Below, piece by piece: positions 1-10,974 of a stretch of 64,000 bases of DNA (positions are counted from its first letter, which is position 1; each line of letters opens with the position of its first letter). The position numbers and the translations under genes were made by a program. Under the pieces are notes generated by a model. That model searched no databases and had not been told where the DNA came from. It saw only the letters and a list, made by a program, of their open reading frames with translations. Origin of the DNA: Siphonodentalium dalli (Eukaryota > Mollusca > Scaphopoda > Gadilida > Siphonodentaliidae); contig CP136061.1 in assembly GCA_032622095.1 (NCBI GenBank), forward strand, positions 18,106,991-18,170,990. The letters run 5' to 3'.

Positions 1-370
1 ACGGAGCAATGTCGTTCGTCGTGGTAAGTAGTTATTAGACGAATCCGGTCTACGGAGCGATGTCGTTCGTCGTGGTAAGTAGTTATTAGACGAATCCGGT
101 CTACGGAGCGATGTCGTTCGTCGTGGTAAGTAGTTATTAGACGAATCTGGTCTACGGAGCGATGTCGTTCGTCGTGGTAAGTAGTTATTAGACGAATCCG
201 GTCTACGGAGCGATGTCGTTCGTCGTGGTAAGTAGATATTAGACGAATCCGGTTGTTCGTCGCGGTAAGTAGTTAAACGAATCCGGTCTACGGACGATGC
301 GACGGTCACATGTAAGTATAATTTATAGATGAATCCTGTCTCCGGAGCCATGTCGATCGTCGCAGTAAGT
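1..370. repeat. 51 bp tandem repeat array (window edge)
   Basis: A 51 bp unit starting ACGGAGCGATGTCGTTCGTC repeats almost perfectly five times (starts at 1, 52, 103, 154 and 205). It then decays through shortened copies to about 370. The array is cut by the window start, so its full length is unknown. I see no coding signal in it. Confidence 0.9.
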
Positions 371-707
371 ACTTGTTAATTATTATGTCATTGTGGGTCC
401 TGATCAATTGCTATGGGTAAAAGCGATACCGTTATTAAAATATTAAATTCGCTCAGATTATGCAAATACACTGCACAAATGAAAACCAAAAAAAAATAAA
501 AAAATAACGGTACTTGTATTAACACCAACATTTTGCCACCCATGCATCATGTGAAATTAGCGTGACAACTTAAAACAGGTGAGATACTAAGTTCAGTAGA
601 TACATTATGAATCACCATATTGCTTAAGGGTCGGGAATAATCAAGACCACAAGAAAATTAAAAAAAAATCGGAGTATAACATATTAATATGAGAAAAACA
701 CACCCAC
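371..707. other. No recognisable feature
   Basis: AT-rich DNA between the 51 bp array and the next inverted repeat. I see no exon, repeat or RNA gene. Confidence 0.5.
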
Positions 708-2531
708 GGTCAGATGCTCGTAGCCCGTTTATATATAACCATGGGTATATGTCAGATATAACCGTACAAAAAAAACGCCGTTCTTTTTACCGTGTATTTA
801 TCCATGCATGGTGTGTGTGCCTGTGGTTGTCCGTAACCTGGTGCCCGGTGTTATTGCTTTGAAAGGTAATCATGTTCGAGTCAGTTCGACTGGTGTTGTT
901 AGATTGGTAATGAGATTAGCGGTTTCTAAGTCTTGTCTGGTCGTATTTACTGTATGAACTTTGTCTGAAATAGACGCACTTTTATACTAGAATTTGCGCA
1001 ACAGGAGCGCAGGGAAATCGCACGTCGAGTTTAGAAAAAAGTATTTATATGATATCGAGAGGCCAACATAACGATACCATATACATACTATAATCGACTG
1101 CATCTAATTTGGGTTTATTGTGATTTCTTTTGTGTAGTTTTGTGGTTATGAGAGCTCATTTCCCCCTGATTTCTGCTCCATATGTGGTCTTCTCCTTTAT
1201 ATATGATTTCAAACAGGGGTGGCGCCAGGATATCCCCGACGCATGGGCTATACGATTCCCCGACAGGGGGCGGGCTTTAGCTACCGGGTTGACCGTTGCA
1301 TATCTCACCGACGGGGGTGGCTATCCCTCCCCGACAGTGGTGGGATGTAGCCCCTGACTCCTCCCCGGGTGCCACCCAACATAATTTAGTATCGATGATT
1401 TCTCGTCTTCAGTGAATGCAAGACCGCGCTCTTAGCATGTGGTGCCAAGCAGGGGCGTGTCGACAGGGGTGGTTATGCAGGGGTCTTACCCCCTCAAACT
1501 GTAGTCAAACCTAATGCAACATTAATTGGAAAATTCACACCAAAATTAGGTTGAAATTGTTCTCGTAGTTTGATTTTCAAACAATTTCTTAGTGACGAAT
1601 TTGTTATTTTTAGACCAACATTTGCATATTTATTTCCCATTCATTTGCAAAATTCTGGACCATTGCCGCTGAAATGGCCATCAGTTGGCAATTTTCAAAC
1701 CTAAGGGTGGGTGTCAGGCTATAAGTTTCCCCGAATTGGAAAGCTCGAGGCCAGTCCAGATGCTAGGATTGTCAAATTTTCATGTTCAGATTTTCAAAAT
1801 GTTCTCACATCGGGCCTAACCATCGGTCGACCCGTGTGTTCTGTGTTCTTGCCTGTAGTTACTTGCTAATTAATTTAAGAAAACATTAATCGGGGTGTAA
1901 ATTTGTCTGGCGTTATACCACTAGATGTTAGGATGTTTTAATCTCATACTGGGCTGAACCATCCTTTTCATCCCCCTGCATGACCAGTGGCCACAAGACA
2001 ACTGGTCCATTTAGAATAGGCTACCATCTAGTAGTCTGTGGGGGGACATTTGGGAAAAATCAAAGCACCGGGGGTGTGTGCAAATTGAATTACGCAAATT
2101 TATGAGTTTGGCGTGGTTCAATAGGGTGGGGTGCAGTTGGAAATTCCAAGGTGGAGACCACCCCAACGAAAACCCTCTAGCCAAGTCCCGAGTGCCAAAT
2201 ATCCCAGACTCAACCAGGGGTGCCCCTCGCGACTTAGTTTCTGCTTTCGGCATATGCCTATTTGTTTTCTATCCGAGAATACACTGCACTGGTGGCAATT
2301 TTTGACCATACTCTGAATGAAAACCCTTCCGTGGCGATCACACGGTAACGTCGTGCTGCAAGTTAGACGATGATTGTGTTGTAGAAATGATACGGAAGAC
2401 CGATTGTCAAAAAATGCAACATCAAAATACACAGGGCAAGGCTTATCGATCCAAACTGTGGAGTGTGTTTTCGTTGTGTATTTCTCGAATATACCCATGG
2501 TTATATATAAACGGGCTCCGAGCATCTGACC
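708..2531. mobile_element. 1.8 kb element bounded by 43 bp terminal inverted repeats
   Basis: Positions 708-750 and 2489-2531 are inverted copies of each other over 43 bp with a single mismatch; the outer ends read GGTCAGATGC and GCATCTGACC. The 1.74 kb between them has no long ORF, so if mobile it is non-autonomous. I see no clear target-site duplication, so the superfamily is unknown. The short ORFs near 2.1-2.5 kb overlap in all frames and look like chance. Confidence 0.6.
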
Positions 2532-2823
2532 GCCAGTTATTATTTCTACCGTATTTAGTGATATATACAGGTCGACAACATGTGACGTTAGTTCGTGTTA
2601 CGATGTATTTATTGGGATATGATACGAATGACCTAATTGGTAGTTGACCAATCACCGAGCAGAATTTAATGTAACACACCCAGTTACCATGTAAATATAA
2701 AAAATTGACTGGTACCCTGAATACATCTCCAATAATATTTATAGCTGGTATATCTCTTCCTATAACAAGTTTTATATAGTTTCCTTCAGGTATAACATAA
2801 TAAATATGAATCGAAGACGTACC

Positions 2824-3032
2824 CCTGTTCGGAAACGCTTCTATCAATAACTATTGATTTTATTTAGAATGTCCTGGTGTAATATGCTCATTCGGAGCAT
2901 AGCATGCGAGATAACTCTATCTAAAACTATAAATTCAAAAAATATTAACGAAATATTGTCCCAATTGATTATCGCATTATATAAGAAAAATGCGGAATAA
3001 AATAAATATTGATAGAAGCGTTTCCAGACAGG
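2824..3032. repeat. Short inverted-repeat pair (209 bp hairpin unit)
   Basis: A 25 bp arm at 2824-2848 (with GGAAACGCTTCTATCAAT) recurs inverted at 3008-3032 with two mismatches, enclosing about 160 bp of AT-rich DNA. It could be a small MITE. No target duplication was seen. Confidence 0.55.
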
Positions 3033-3605
3033 CGCCTTCGATTCGTATTTATTATTATCCATCCCTTTACTAACACTATTTCTGATTGTGCAAAAGCGAT
3101 AATCCGGGAAAAAGTCATATTGGAGTCCCGAATGTCATATTGGACTCCCGAGTGTGCAATATGACTTTTTTATCGGAACTCCGTGAAGTCACGAATTAAC
3201 TCTAATGCAAAATGAATCGGTGAAATTGTGATGCGCGCGCTACACTGGTGGATTTAGCAGACGTTTCACTTCCGCATTGAGTTTTTTTTTCACTTTGTGT
3301 TTACTGTTCCATATCATGCTTTCTGATGATCAAATACAGGCTTTTATAGAGAATTAAGTGCCAACAAATACCAAAAATAACCACAAAAGTTTGATTCCCA
3401 AACATACAGATGGATAATAAAAATGTCATTATACAACTTGACACTGCGTTTCTCGTCCAATATGACTTTTCACCACAACCGGGACTCTTACGAGAAAAAC
3501 ACATACTATACACAACATTGTATAATAACTTTATCTAAAGTTTTACCCGAAAACTATATAAAACATATTTAGGAAAAGATAGACCATCTGTAATTCTTCC
3601 CACAG
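3033..3605. other. No gene seen; small local duplication near 3115-3170
   Basis: AT-rich DNA upstream of the first exon. A short local repeat of GTCATATTGGA(G/C)TCCCGA lies near 3115-3170. The signal-peptide and first C2/MNNL exons expected for the gene below were searched for here and not recognised. Confidence 0.5.
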
Positions 3606-3745
3606 AAAGATTTCGCAGTCACTGTTTGGATTTTTGACGCGGGTAGCGGCTTACAAATGAACTTCCTGCAGCATCCTCTAGGATTGATGGCGAAGACATC
3701 AGGCATTACTCAAACCTCTTTTCAGCTGAAAGACGAGTATGGAAA
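3606..3745 (+). CDS. DSL-protein exon: C-terminal half of C2/MNNL-like domain
   Basis: The acceptor is a pyrimidine-rich tract ending CCCACAG; the donor is GTACGT. Entry is phase 0 and exit leaves two bases (AA), which the T at 8516 completes. The reading is about 46 codons, with FAVTVWIFDAGSG, then LGLMAKTSGIT, then LKDEYG at the end. In Delta/Jagged proteins the region just before DSL has an alternating hydrophobic strand, a Leu-rich stretch ending in a Thr-rich turn, and an L-K-Y-S-Y-like strand. This exon matches that layout and its phase joins the DSL exon. The similarity is remote, so the domain name is inference; the exon itself is supported by its splice sites and the clean junction. 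Confidence 0.65.
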
Positions 3746-5019
3746 GTACGTATAATAGTGAAAATAATCCTCACATCTCACGAGAGGAGAAACCCCGTAT
3801 TCTATAGTGAGAACAGTTTACTGTTGCGTTTATTACTTTGTCTATACCAGTTGTAACGACCTACACCACAATTAAACACACGGTTGGACTTAATGCGTTA
3901 TTAAAGCTAGAACATCCCAAGCCATTTATGTTATAACTAGCAGGGTTACCCGGCGATGCCCAAGTTAAAGTGATGTGAAACCCTCTGGTGTATATATTTG
4001 GTGGGGGTATAGAGGATAGTCATGCTCAAAGTGTTACACGTATTCTCATAAGTTGTATATCCAAATGGCATCACAAAACGTCATTCTTATACATGGATTA
4101 TAAGTAGCGCATAGCGCTTGTCTGAGTTATTGTCATTTTGTTTATCGCGATTAATTCGTCCCACCAATAAAGAATATTTATCTATTTACAGAGTTCTGCC
4201 AATACTTCAAACGTAATAATTTTTTTAAATCCTACAGTCGACGTAGTTGAATTTACGTTGGTTTTTTTTTAAAATATTTTGTATTGGGATCCTAACATGA
4301 ACATAATGAATACATTAATTTACAAAAATAAAAGACGACCATTGGGTTTTACATAGAGATGTTTAATTAATCTGGTGGGTTTGACTAAGATGTTGAGGTC
4401 ACCTAGTTATCATATCTGCACGAAGGTACAGATCTTTTAAAGAAAGGTCCAGGTGCTACTCTGTTCATTTTGCTATTCTGGCTAATTGTTCTCATTTTAA
4501 AATAATGTTGCAATATATCAGCGACATGTGCCAGGCACAAAGCGAGATTTTACGCTGTGTATGTTAAGCCATGAGTCTATTTCTAATACAATGAAAGAAA
4601 CCCCATGTAACGGGCAGATATACCCTTGTCAGATGCCAGTGTTTGAGGATCCCGAAAAGTTATGTGCAACTGTCCGCGTTTTATTATTTCAAAAGATGCG
4701 ATATTTGATTGCACACTGTGACAAATATTTTGGAATAATCCTTCAACACATTTCCACATGTCTTGACAAATTTTTGTGAAAAATATCTTGAATGGGAGAG
4801 ACTTTCAAAAAGAATATATGTATCTGTTAAATAGAATGATAAATATACTTTTAAAGCTTTCTTCTGTTTATCTGTTTTTGCTAGCCCACTATATGAATGT
4901 CCTGATTCCAGCCCCCATATAAATATGACAGTTGAGAAGATATAGTTGTTCAAGTGACTTAATTCAGTCATCAAATGTCGCGGGTGTGAAATTTTAATGC
5001 CAAACACACCTTAGAACGA
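3746..5019 (+). other. Intron sequence with one family-A repeat copy
   Basis: Intron between the C2-like and DSL exons. A decayed copy of dispersed family A lies at about 3945-4260. The rest is AT-rich with no exon I can recognise; the ORFs near 4.5-5.0 kb lack splice sites and similarity. Confidence 0.5.
3945..4260 (-). repeat. Dispersed repeat family A, copy 1 (decayed)
   Basis: Shares AAAGTGATGTGAAAC, the CATGCTCAAAG segment, ATATCCAAATGGC and CGTCATTCTTATACA, in order, with the copy at 9325-9590, and inverted with those at 43.96-44.34 and 57.44-58.28 kb. Function and class are unknown. Confidence 0.65.
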
Positions 5020-5770
5020 ATTATGGAGATGACTATATATAATTGTGGTGGATATCGGGGACTAAAATATTCTTATCAATGTTAGTGTCCCTCCTCTCTC
5101 CATCCCTGACCCAAAGGGCACCTAATATGGCGTCTTTAGCCCACTTAATTTGATTCATCGTGTCATTGGAGACGAAAGTGTATGAATTTGGTTGAAATTA
5201 GTGTTACACATTTTTGTACATCCCCCTCCCCATTCATGACGCGAACGGCGCCAATGATAGTATGGAGATGCTTATGTATAAGTTTGGTGGCAATCGGCAA
5301 CAAGACAAATTTTTATCAAATTTAGTGCCCATCTCTCACCCCAAACGGGACCAAATTGGCGTCTTTAAATCACACGATTAGATTCCTAGTATCATGGAGA
5401 AGAATGTGTATCAATTTGTTGGAAACCAATGCTACGAATATCTTATTATAATCAATTTTGGTGTCCCGCTCCGCCTTCGTGCACCCCTAAATCCAACGGC
5501 GCCATAATATGGAGATGACTATGTTTAATTTTGGTGGAAATCGGCCACATAAATGCTGCCCCTCCCCGTGTTCTGGTGGAAATGGACGACTAAACAAATT
5601 CATACCAAGTTGGCGTCTTTAAATCGCACAATTATATTCCTCATATCACGGAGAAGAATGTGTATCAATTTGTTGGAAATCGGCGCTAAAAATATAAGTA
5701 TAAATTTTGGTGCCCCTCTCCCCTTCTGTGCTCCCCTGACTCGAATAACGCCACTTTTTTTTACCCTCCA
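5020..5770. repeat. Degenerate tandem repeat region F, left block
   Basis: Successive units carry the same ordered words: TGGCGTCTTTAA, a CACA(C/A)GATTA segment, TCATGGAGAAGAATGTGTAT, CAATTTGTTGGAAATC, then a C-rich stretch with CCCCTGACTCGAA. The period is roughly 200-240 bp and units are well diverged. The same family resumes at 6890-7545, so the GC-rich block between them may be an insertion. Confidence 0.75.
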
Positions 5771-5856
5771 TGTTCTGGTGAGAGTCGAGCGGACACGATA
5801 TATTGCTTTGTTGTGTACTTGCTGTTCCTTTCACCAGACGTTAGCACGAGTGAGTT

Positions 5857-6117
5857 GTGCGGATTCGTAACCTTCGGGAAGCAGCCGCCCTCGTGCTAAC
5901 GCCGGAGTGGGATGGTTTTGGATTAGGCTCAGGACGGATTATGGAACTAATCCCCGACGCCGCGTTAGCTACAATGCAAAGCAGTCGGATAGTGGACACT
6001 GTTAGCTGGCAACTCCATGCTGACGGGGGCTATCTGGTCCTTTGCATTGAATTCCGGACAGAGGTATCCAGTTGTCTTCTGTCCGGGACAGGAACGCCGA
6101 AACCCGCCGTACAGTGA
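5857..6117 (+). pseudogene. Possible N-terminal part of GC-rich ORF (different frame)
   Basis: An 86-codon open frame in the GC-rich island, containing LTPEWDGFGLGSGR and SWQLHADGGYLVLCIEF. It overlaps the next ORF by 46 bases in another frame, which suggests one original gene broken by a frameshift around 6065-6110. I do not recognise the family; the composition and a basic downstream segment recall ORF1/Gag-like proteins of retroelements. No promoter or splice site decides the start. Confidence 0.4.
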
Positions 6118-6698
6118 AGAAGGGGCCTCCAAAAAAGAAGACGCTATCAAGACGAAGGGACACCGCCAGATGGGCGATATGGAAGAAGAAGGGGGTGACC
6201 GTTGATCTACCGGTCACTCCTCCCCGTGTGGTCCAGCCGACGTCCAGTGTCACAGCCGGTAGGTCGGAGTTGTCTGAGAGACGCCCAGACGACCCGACCT
6301 GCATGGAGACAGGCGACATTGCACCAGCTAGCAGGGACTCCGTTGATCTGCCGGAGGTCCCTGCTGTCGTCGTCGAGGCGAGCGGAGACAGGGACGTGGA
6401 CACCGCCCCAGATGTTCCTGCCGCCAGCTTCGACGTGGAGTTGGACAGCCTTCCACCTCGGACACCGGAATTCCACCTTATCCCGGTGTCCCCCAGCTCT
6501 GAGGATGAAAAAGAACAGAGAGCCATGCTTCAATCAATGTCAGAGCTACACGAAAGAATTGACAAGACTGTAGAAGAGACCGACAGATTGCTCCGAATGT
6601 CCAACAGCAAGACCAAGAACGGAAGGACAAATCAACATCTCTATCCTCAGGAGAAAAGCCACCTAAGAAAAAGAAACACAAAAAGAAATAATTTTTGA
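6072..6698 (+). CDS. GC-rich 208-codon ORF, unknown; basic then acidic protein
   Basis: The longest unbroken frame in a GC-rich island (about 5.85-6.6 kb) set in AT-rich repeats. Residues 12-42 are strongly basic (RRTVKKGPPKKKTLSRRR, then a WKKKG stretch). Residues 45-140 are Pro/Ser/Asp/Val-rich and probably disordered. Residues 145-180 carry an acidic patch and a coiled-coil-like MSELHERIDKTVEETDRLL. The C-terminus is again Lys/Arg-rich. A basic, nucleic-acid-binding, ORF1/Gag-like protein of a retroelement is the best guess; a retrocopied host gene is the alternative. An AT-rich tail with ATTAAA follows near 6740. The opposite-strand ORFs here are likely shadows. Confidence 0.45.
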   Translation: MSSVRDRNAETRRTVKKGPPKKKTLSRRRDTARWAIWKKKGVTVDLPVTPPRVVQPTSSVTAGRSELSERRPDDPTCMETGDIAPASRDSVDLPEVPAVVVEASGDRDVDTAPDVPAASFDVELDSLPPRTPEFHLIPVSPSSEDEKEQRAMLQSMSELHERIDKTVEETDRLLRMSNSKTKNGRTNQHLYPQEKSHLRKRNTKRNNF

Positions 6699-6889
6699 TT
6701 GTATAAAAATGCTCTCTTTTTTGTGTGATCCTTATAATTAAAGCTAAAACAAATAGGGGTGAAGGAATAGACCTCTCGGTCTATTCGACCATCCCGGGGT
6801 TAGCTCCCCAAACCACAATCCCTGCCTGCCCTCCATGCATCCTGACTCGAATGGTGCTACTTTTGATATTTTTAGACCTCACCTTTAGA

Positions 6890-7545
6890 CTCCTGATATA
6901 ATATAAATAATAGGTATAAGTTTGGTGGCAATCGGCGACTAAACAAATTATTATCAAATGCGGTGCCAACGGGACAAGTGTCGTCTTTAAATCACACGAT
7001 TAAAATCCTCGTATCATGTAGAAGAACGTGAATGAATTTGATGGAAATCGACACTAAAATACTTGTATCAATTGTGGTGCCCATCTCCACTTCATTGCAC
7101 CCCTGACTCGAACGACTTGAAGCCACATCAGTAGACTCCTAATAGCATGATTATGTATAAGTTTTGTGGTAATCTGCGACTTAACAAATTCTTATTAAAT
7201 TAATGCCATCACTCACCCACAAATTTGGCGTCTTTAAGTTACACGATTAGATTCTTCGTATCATGGAGAAGAATGTGTATCAATTTTTTTTTTGGTGCCC
7301 TACCCCTTCCGTGTACCCCTCACTGGAACAGCGCCAATTTTGAAACCTTTAAACCACGCCATTATATTCTTCATATCAGTTGGTGGAAATAGGCTATAAA
7401 ATGGTTTGCACCCCTGACTCAAGCGGCGGAATTTTGACACCTTTAAAGCACATAATTAGAATCCTCATATCATGGAGATGATTCTGTATAAGTTTGGTGG
7501 AAATCAGCGACAATTTTTTTTCGCTGCTCTTCACCTTCTCTGCCC
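6890..7545. repeat. Degenerate tandem repeat region F, right block
   Basis: Continues the unit set seen at 5020-5770: GTCTTTAA, CACACGATTA, TCATGGAGAAGAATGTGTATCAA, TTGGTGGAAATC, CCCCTGACTC. About three to four decayed units. I see no coding content. Confidence 0.7.
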
Positions 7546-8003
7546 CTGACAACAACAGCGTCACTTTAGAAAATTAACTTCCTCGTAAAAAGTTATCCCT
7601 GTTAGATCCCTTTGGTTCCATATAGATGGTCGCCCGTGAATTTCGATAGTACACAGACAGTCGGACATTCGCAAATATAGATATAGATAACGCGCAATAA
7701 TACCGAATGACCCAAAATTGACGTTACGACGCATTGCCGAGAGTAGAATAACATCTTGAGAGTAGAATGACACGTTCGGTCTTCTGGGAGTGGGCATATG
7801 ATTTATATTTTTATGTCAAAAGTTGATTAAAATACAACAAACGTTATTATACCTTTATTCTATATCTATTCCCTCCTGTATATGAAGGTGTAAAAAGCGT
7901 ATAACAACAATCGATATTGACAGAAATATGAACCAATAGTAGCTGAATATCAATAAATACAAATGGATATGTAAATACCAGGAACTGGATACGTATGTAT
8001 ATT
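7546..8003. other. No recognisable feature
   Basis: AT-rich intron DNA. A 78-codon minus-strand frame at 7561-7797 has no similarity I recognise and no support. Confidence 0.5.
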
Positions 8004-8225
8004 TATATAGGCACGAACTCAGTATGAATCTTCATTGCTTCAAATTCGTTTGCTTCAGTGAGCGTGAACAAATTCTCATTTCTTAACGAAATGGCCACGT
8101 AGCGATCGGAATGGCGCATTGAGACGTCCCTCAACTCAGATCAAGCTTGAAAATCGGTCCCGATTTTAGGCCCATGTTGTGGTTAGAACCAGTGTCAACC
8201 ACGTCTAGCCCATAATGCAATATCT
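8004..8225 (+). repeat. Dispersed repeat family G, copy 1 (SINE-like candidate)
   Basis: About 220 bp similar to 27727-27945: shared ACTCAGTATGA, TTCATTGCTTCA, GAACAAATTCTCATTT, CGAAATGGC, CGATC(G/A)GAATGGC, GAGGTGTCCCTCAA, TCCCGATTTT and GTCTAGCCCAT, in the same order. A GGTTAGAACC stretch resembles a pol III B-box (GGTTCRANNCC), but no convincing A-box or tail is visible, so the SINE label is only a suggestion. Confidence 0.6.
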
Positions 8226-8515
8226 ACATATATATAAATGTGCTAATAACGGTGATAATAACGGTAACGATGATGATGAAGATGATGAAGATGACAACTA
8301 CCATTATGTATATGGCCACTAATGAGATGCACTTCTTGTTGATTCTCACCATACAATTTCTGATGATATTAAGCCATTCATCCCAGCCTTATATATACCT
8401 TTATTGTCTTCAGAATTGGAGAGTAGGACACAAATAGAAGTACCGGAGGGCACTTACTGTTATGTGTTATTATTATGCCTATACATGTATATGTTTCATG
8501 GTTAATTTATTGCAG
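8226..8515 (+). other. Intron end with short GAT-rich run
   Basis: Contains a GATGATGAAGATGATGAAGA run at 8267-8296 and otherwise unremarkable AT-rich DNA, ending in the acceptor TTTATTGCAG at 8515. Confidence 0.55.
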
Positions 8516-8643
8516 TATCGATATGGTCATTCAACTTGGGTGTTTGGAGGACCATTACACCCCAACATGTTCAGTATACTGTGTACCCACGCTGTCACAC
8601 GAAGCATGCGATCCTAATAATGGGACAATTGTCTGTTATGAAG
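8516..8643 (+). CDS. DSL domain exon (Delta/Serrate/LAG-2)
   Basis: The acceptor TTATTGCAG precedes 8516; the donor GTAAAC follows 8643. Entry is phase 2 (the T completes a codon begun by AA at 3744-3745) and exit is phase 1. The frame reads GCLEDHYTPTCSVYC, then EACDPNNGTIVCYE, with G shared with the next exon. The first five of the six DSL cysteines are here, and the next exon supplies GWTGSNC with the sixth. The Delta pattern C-x-E-H-Y-Y-G-x-x-C-S-V-F-C and C-x-x-G-W-x-G-x-x-C matches closely; the spacing between cysteines 3 and 4 is three residues shorter than in vertebrate Delta. In known ligands the DSL domain contacts Notch EGF repeats. Confidence 0.8.
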
Positions 8644-8987
8644 GTAAACTGATTAACACTTATTTACTAAATGAATTCTTCTGTCACTTATATTTATAGT
8701 CATACCTGTATTCGAGCTGTGGATCTTGAATGTATGATATCGCGGTTGCTTCAAATCACACCATGTGATGTCGCGTGCGAGCCCAAATTTGATTCTAAAG
8801 TATATGGAAGCAACTTGCAACTCTCTACTAGAATATGTAATTATAAGGAATGGGTGTTGATTGTGGTACGTTCCATGATGTATGGATGGCAGTTGGTCTG
8901 ACATTTTTATGTGCGATGTTCCACTAAAAATGAGCAACTTGCATATATAAACTCTGTGGAATGTGTAAGCAAAGCAACATTCATTTC
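8644..8987 (+). other. Start of the large DSL-EGF intron, no feature seen
   Basis: AT-rich intron. Overlapping short ORFs on both strands have no similarity I recognise. Confidence 0.5.
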
Positions 8988-9330
8988 TTAACCCTTTCAT
9001 GACGGGAGCTTTCTGAATTTTTGCGAAAACAATATACCAATGCATTCTATGATATATGCGAGTCGACCATAGGTCGCCCCGCATATATAAGAGAATGCAT
9101 TGGCCTAACAAATTTTATATTATTTGTTATAATTATTAAAAGTAAAAATGAAAAAAATTATATCAAATTGTTAAAGAATGTAAGAAATAATGATAACAAA
9201 TTATAAAAAATTGTTAAAGAATGTAAGAAAACATTATAAAAATTGATCAAGAATGTAAGAAAAAATTATAAAATTGTTAGAGAATGTAGGAAAAAATAAT
9301 AAAAATGATAAAATTGTTAAAGAATTTAAA
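8988..9330. mobile_element. piggyBac-like MITE with hairpin module, 5'-complete, decayed
   Basis: Begins TTAACCCTTTCATGA at 8988, matching the ends of the 54136 and 61138 elements. A 67 bp palindromic hairpin lies at 9037-9103. After it, four to five AT-rich units of about 31 bp (ATTATAAAATTGTTAAAGAATGTAAGAAAA-like, 9125-9325) follow. The right terminal repeat is missing; family-A sequence starts directly after. Confidence 0.65.
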
Positions 9331-9595
9331 GTGATGTGAAACACTTCGGTAGGGTGATCAAATGGAAATGGAGAATATTCTTGCTCAAAGTAGTTATTTT
9401 TACAAATATTATATCCAAATTGGCAACACACATCGTCATTCTTATACATTAATTAATTGCAGTGATTCTCGAAGGTGAAATCGTTTTAATTAGTTTGTCA
9501 CCAATGAAGTAAATATTTACAATTGAGCGTAGTTCAGACGACGATTTCTATGGAGTGGTACGGTCGATTTGCTTGAAATTTTCTGATCAAAATCC
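9325..9595 (-). repeat. Dispersed repeat family A, copy 2
   Basis: Carries the family-A words AAAGTGATGTGAAACA, TTGCTCAAAGTAG, ATATCCAAATTGGCAAC, GTAAATATTTACAATTGAGCGTAG and GGTCGATTTGCTTG in the order of the other copies. Confidence 0.75.
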
Positions 9596-9599
9596 ATTT

Positions 9600-9792
9600 C
9601 TGTAATGAAAGTACTCCTCTGGTGGTTTATTATTCACTTGGATAGGTGTTCATGAACTATAAACAGTCGACAGAGTCGGACAGACACACGGACAGAAGTG
9701 CAGAAGAATTCCTATTCATTGGTGCGGAAATGTTCAGATGAGTCCAAGAAACGTTTGTTGAACTTATTATCTAACTATCCTAAGGGAGCTAC
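9600..9792. mobile_element. Partial copy of MITE family D
   Basis: Shares CCTATTCATT, the GAAATGTTCAGAT segment, TTGAACTTATTATCT and CTAAGGGAGCTACTGT-like end with family D copies at 56.7 and 61.5-62.8 kb. It stops where the retroelement repeat begins at 9793, so the retroelement or a rearrangement probably interrupted it. Confidence 0.5.
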
Positions 9793-10195
9793 TGTAGCAT
9801 AGCAGAACTTCTTCCGTTGTGTAGGGACGTATGTCCGTATCGTCTTCACAAAGTAGTCGAGTTGTTGTGTAGATATTTTTAATTACAAAGAAATAATCTG
9901 TAAGTGTTATCTTTCGGAAAAACCCCGAGCCAGCGGAATAGTGGAACAGCGGAACACCACCGATTTAGTTGTTACTTTCGAGACATAACAGTTCCAACCA
10001 TCCTGTGTCAGTTGGCACAGTACCTGTCAAAATAGTCATCTATCTTGGTAGGCAGGATAGCCCGAACTAGGTAACAGGGTGCTTTTATGTCAAGTACTGG
10101 TGTGATACGCTAGTGTGCACCCTGATACGTTGATCTGATGGTGCAGTTTCTGACATGCTCACATTAATTCCATGACCTCTGTATATTAAATTCTA
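9793..10195 (-). repeat. Candidate 3' LTR of the retroelement (lacks promoter segment)
   Basis: Direct repeat of 23223-23742, highly similar throughout; the inner end is TGTAGC, i.e. GCTACA on the coding strand, the usual CA end. About 108 bp present in the other copy (CCAAT-like and TATATATA motifs) is absent between CTTTCGAGA and CATAACAG. It lies 0.78 kb downstream of the env remnant, the right place for a 3' LTR. The outer end is not sharply defined and I see no target duplication, so an unrelated duplicated repeat is possible. Confidence 0.6.
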
Positions 10196-10974
10196 ACTGC
10201 TGGTCATGAGAATGTGACTTCAGGATAATTCCGACACCATGGTTCCACTGTACTAAGCTGGTGCTGTTGTACTCTCAACGTAAGCTGGAAAATATTTCCT
10301 AGAAATATGCAAATTAATTTGCGCCTTATTTTTCAAACTACCAGCTTACTGATAGAATGATAGAGAAGTTGAGTTTGGTAGACATCAGTCTGTTACAATC
10401 CTCATATACCCAGGAGATTTCACGTCGGAGAAATCTCATAAGACAGAAAATATAACAGAAGGATGACTATAAATATAGTTCAAAAGACAGCACTTTTTCC
10501 GATATAATTTCAGTGGTATGTTGTAAGTGTGGTGGCCATGATACTCCTTACTAATTGTTATATATAATACTTCAATTTAAAAGTTTGTGAGAGGAATGCC
10601 ATGGTCTTAATCCGACCCTTTTATCAACATTCTAAATAATATGGTATGTGAACAATAATTAATATACATTTTAAATCAGTCAATTTCAACAATACTTTCA
10701 TCAAAACGTCAGTGTCTTTGCACTAGCACGATCACTTATTGGAATCCTTCATGAAGGATATTGTCACAGTAACGTTTGATAGAAAGTTTATTTATTTATT
10801 TCTTCTCAACATCATCATTACTTTCTTTGAATGTTTATGTATCCTTTTTTCTTAGTCTTTACGGCTAAGAAAGTTTATAGTAAGAAAGTTTATTTCTTCT
10901 TTTCCTTTGTGTTCATCATCACTGTTATGAATTCCTTTGTGCATATTTATTTATGCAACGTCTCACTCCCAGAA
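10196..10974. other. Retroelement 3' region, no gene seen
   Basis: AT-rich DNA between the candidate LTR and the env stop. A 16 bp AAGAAAGTTTAT-containing duplication lies near 10867-10890. No polypurine tract is clear next to the LTR. Confidence 0.4.

Noticed and set aside
1130-2847. Overlapping 60-135 codon ORFs on both strands
   Set aside because: No similarity, splice sites or coding composition; they overlap in all frames inside a TIR-bounded element.
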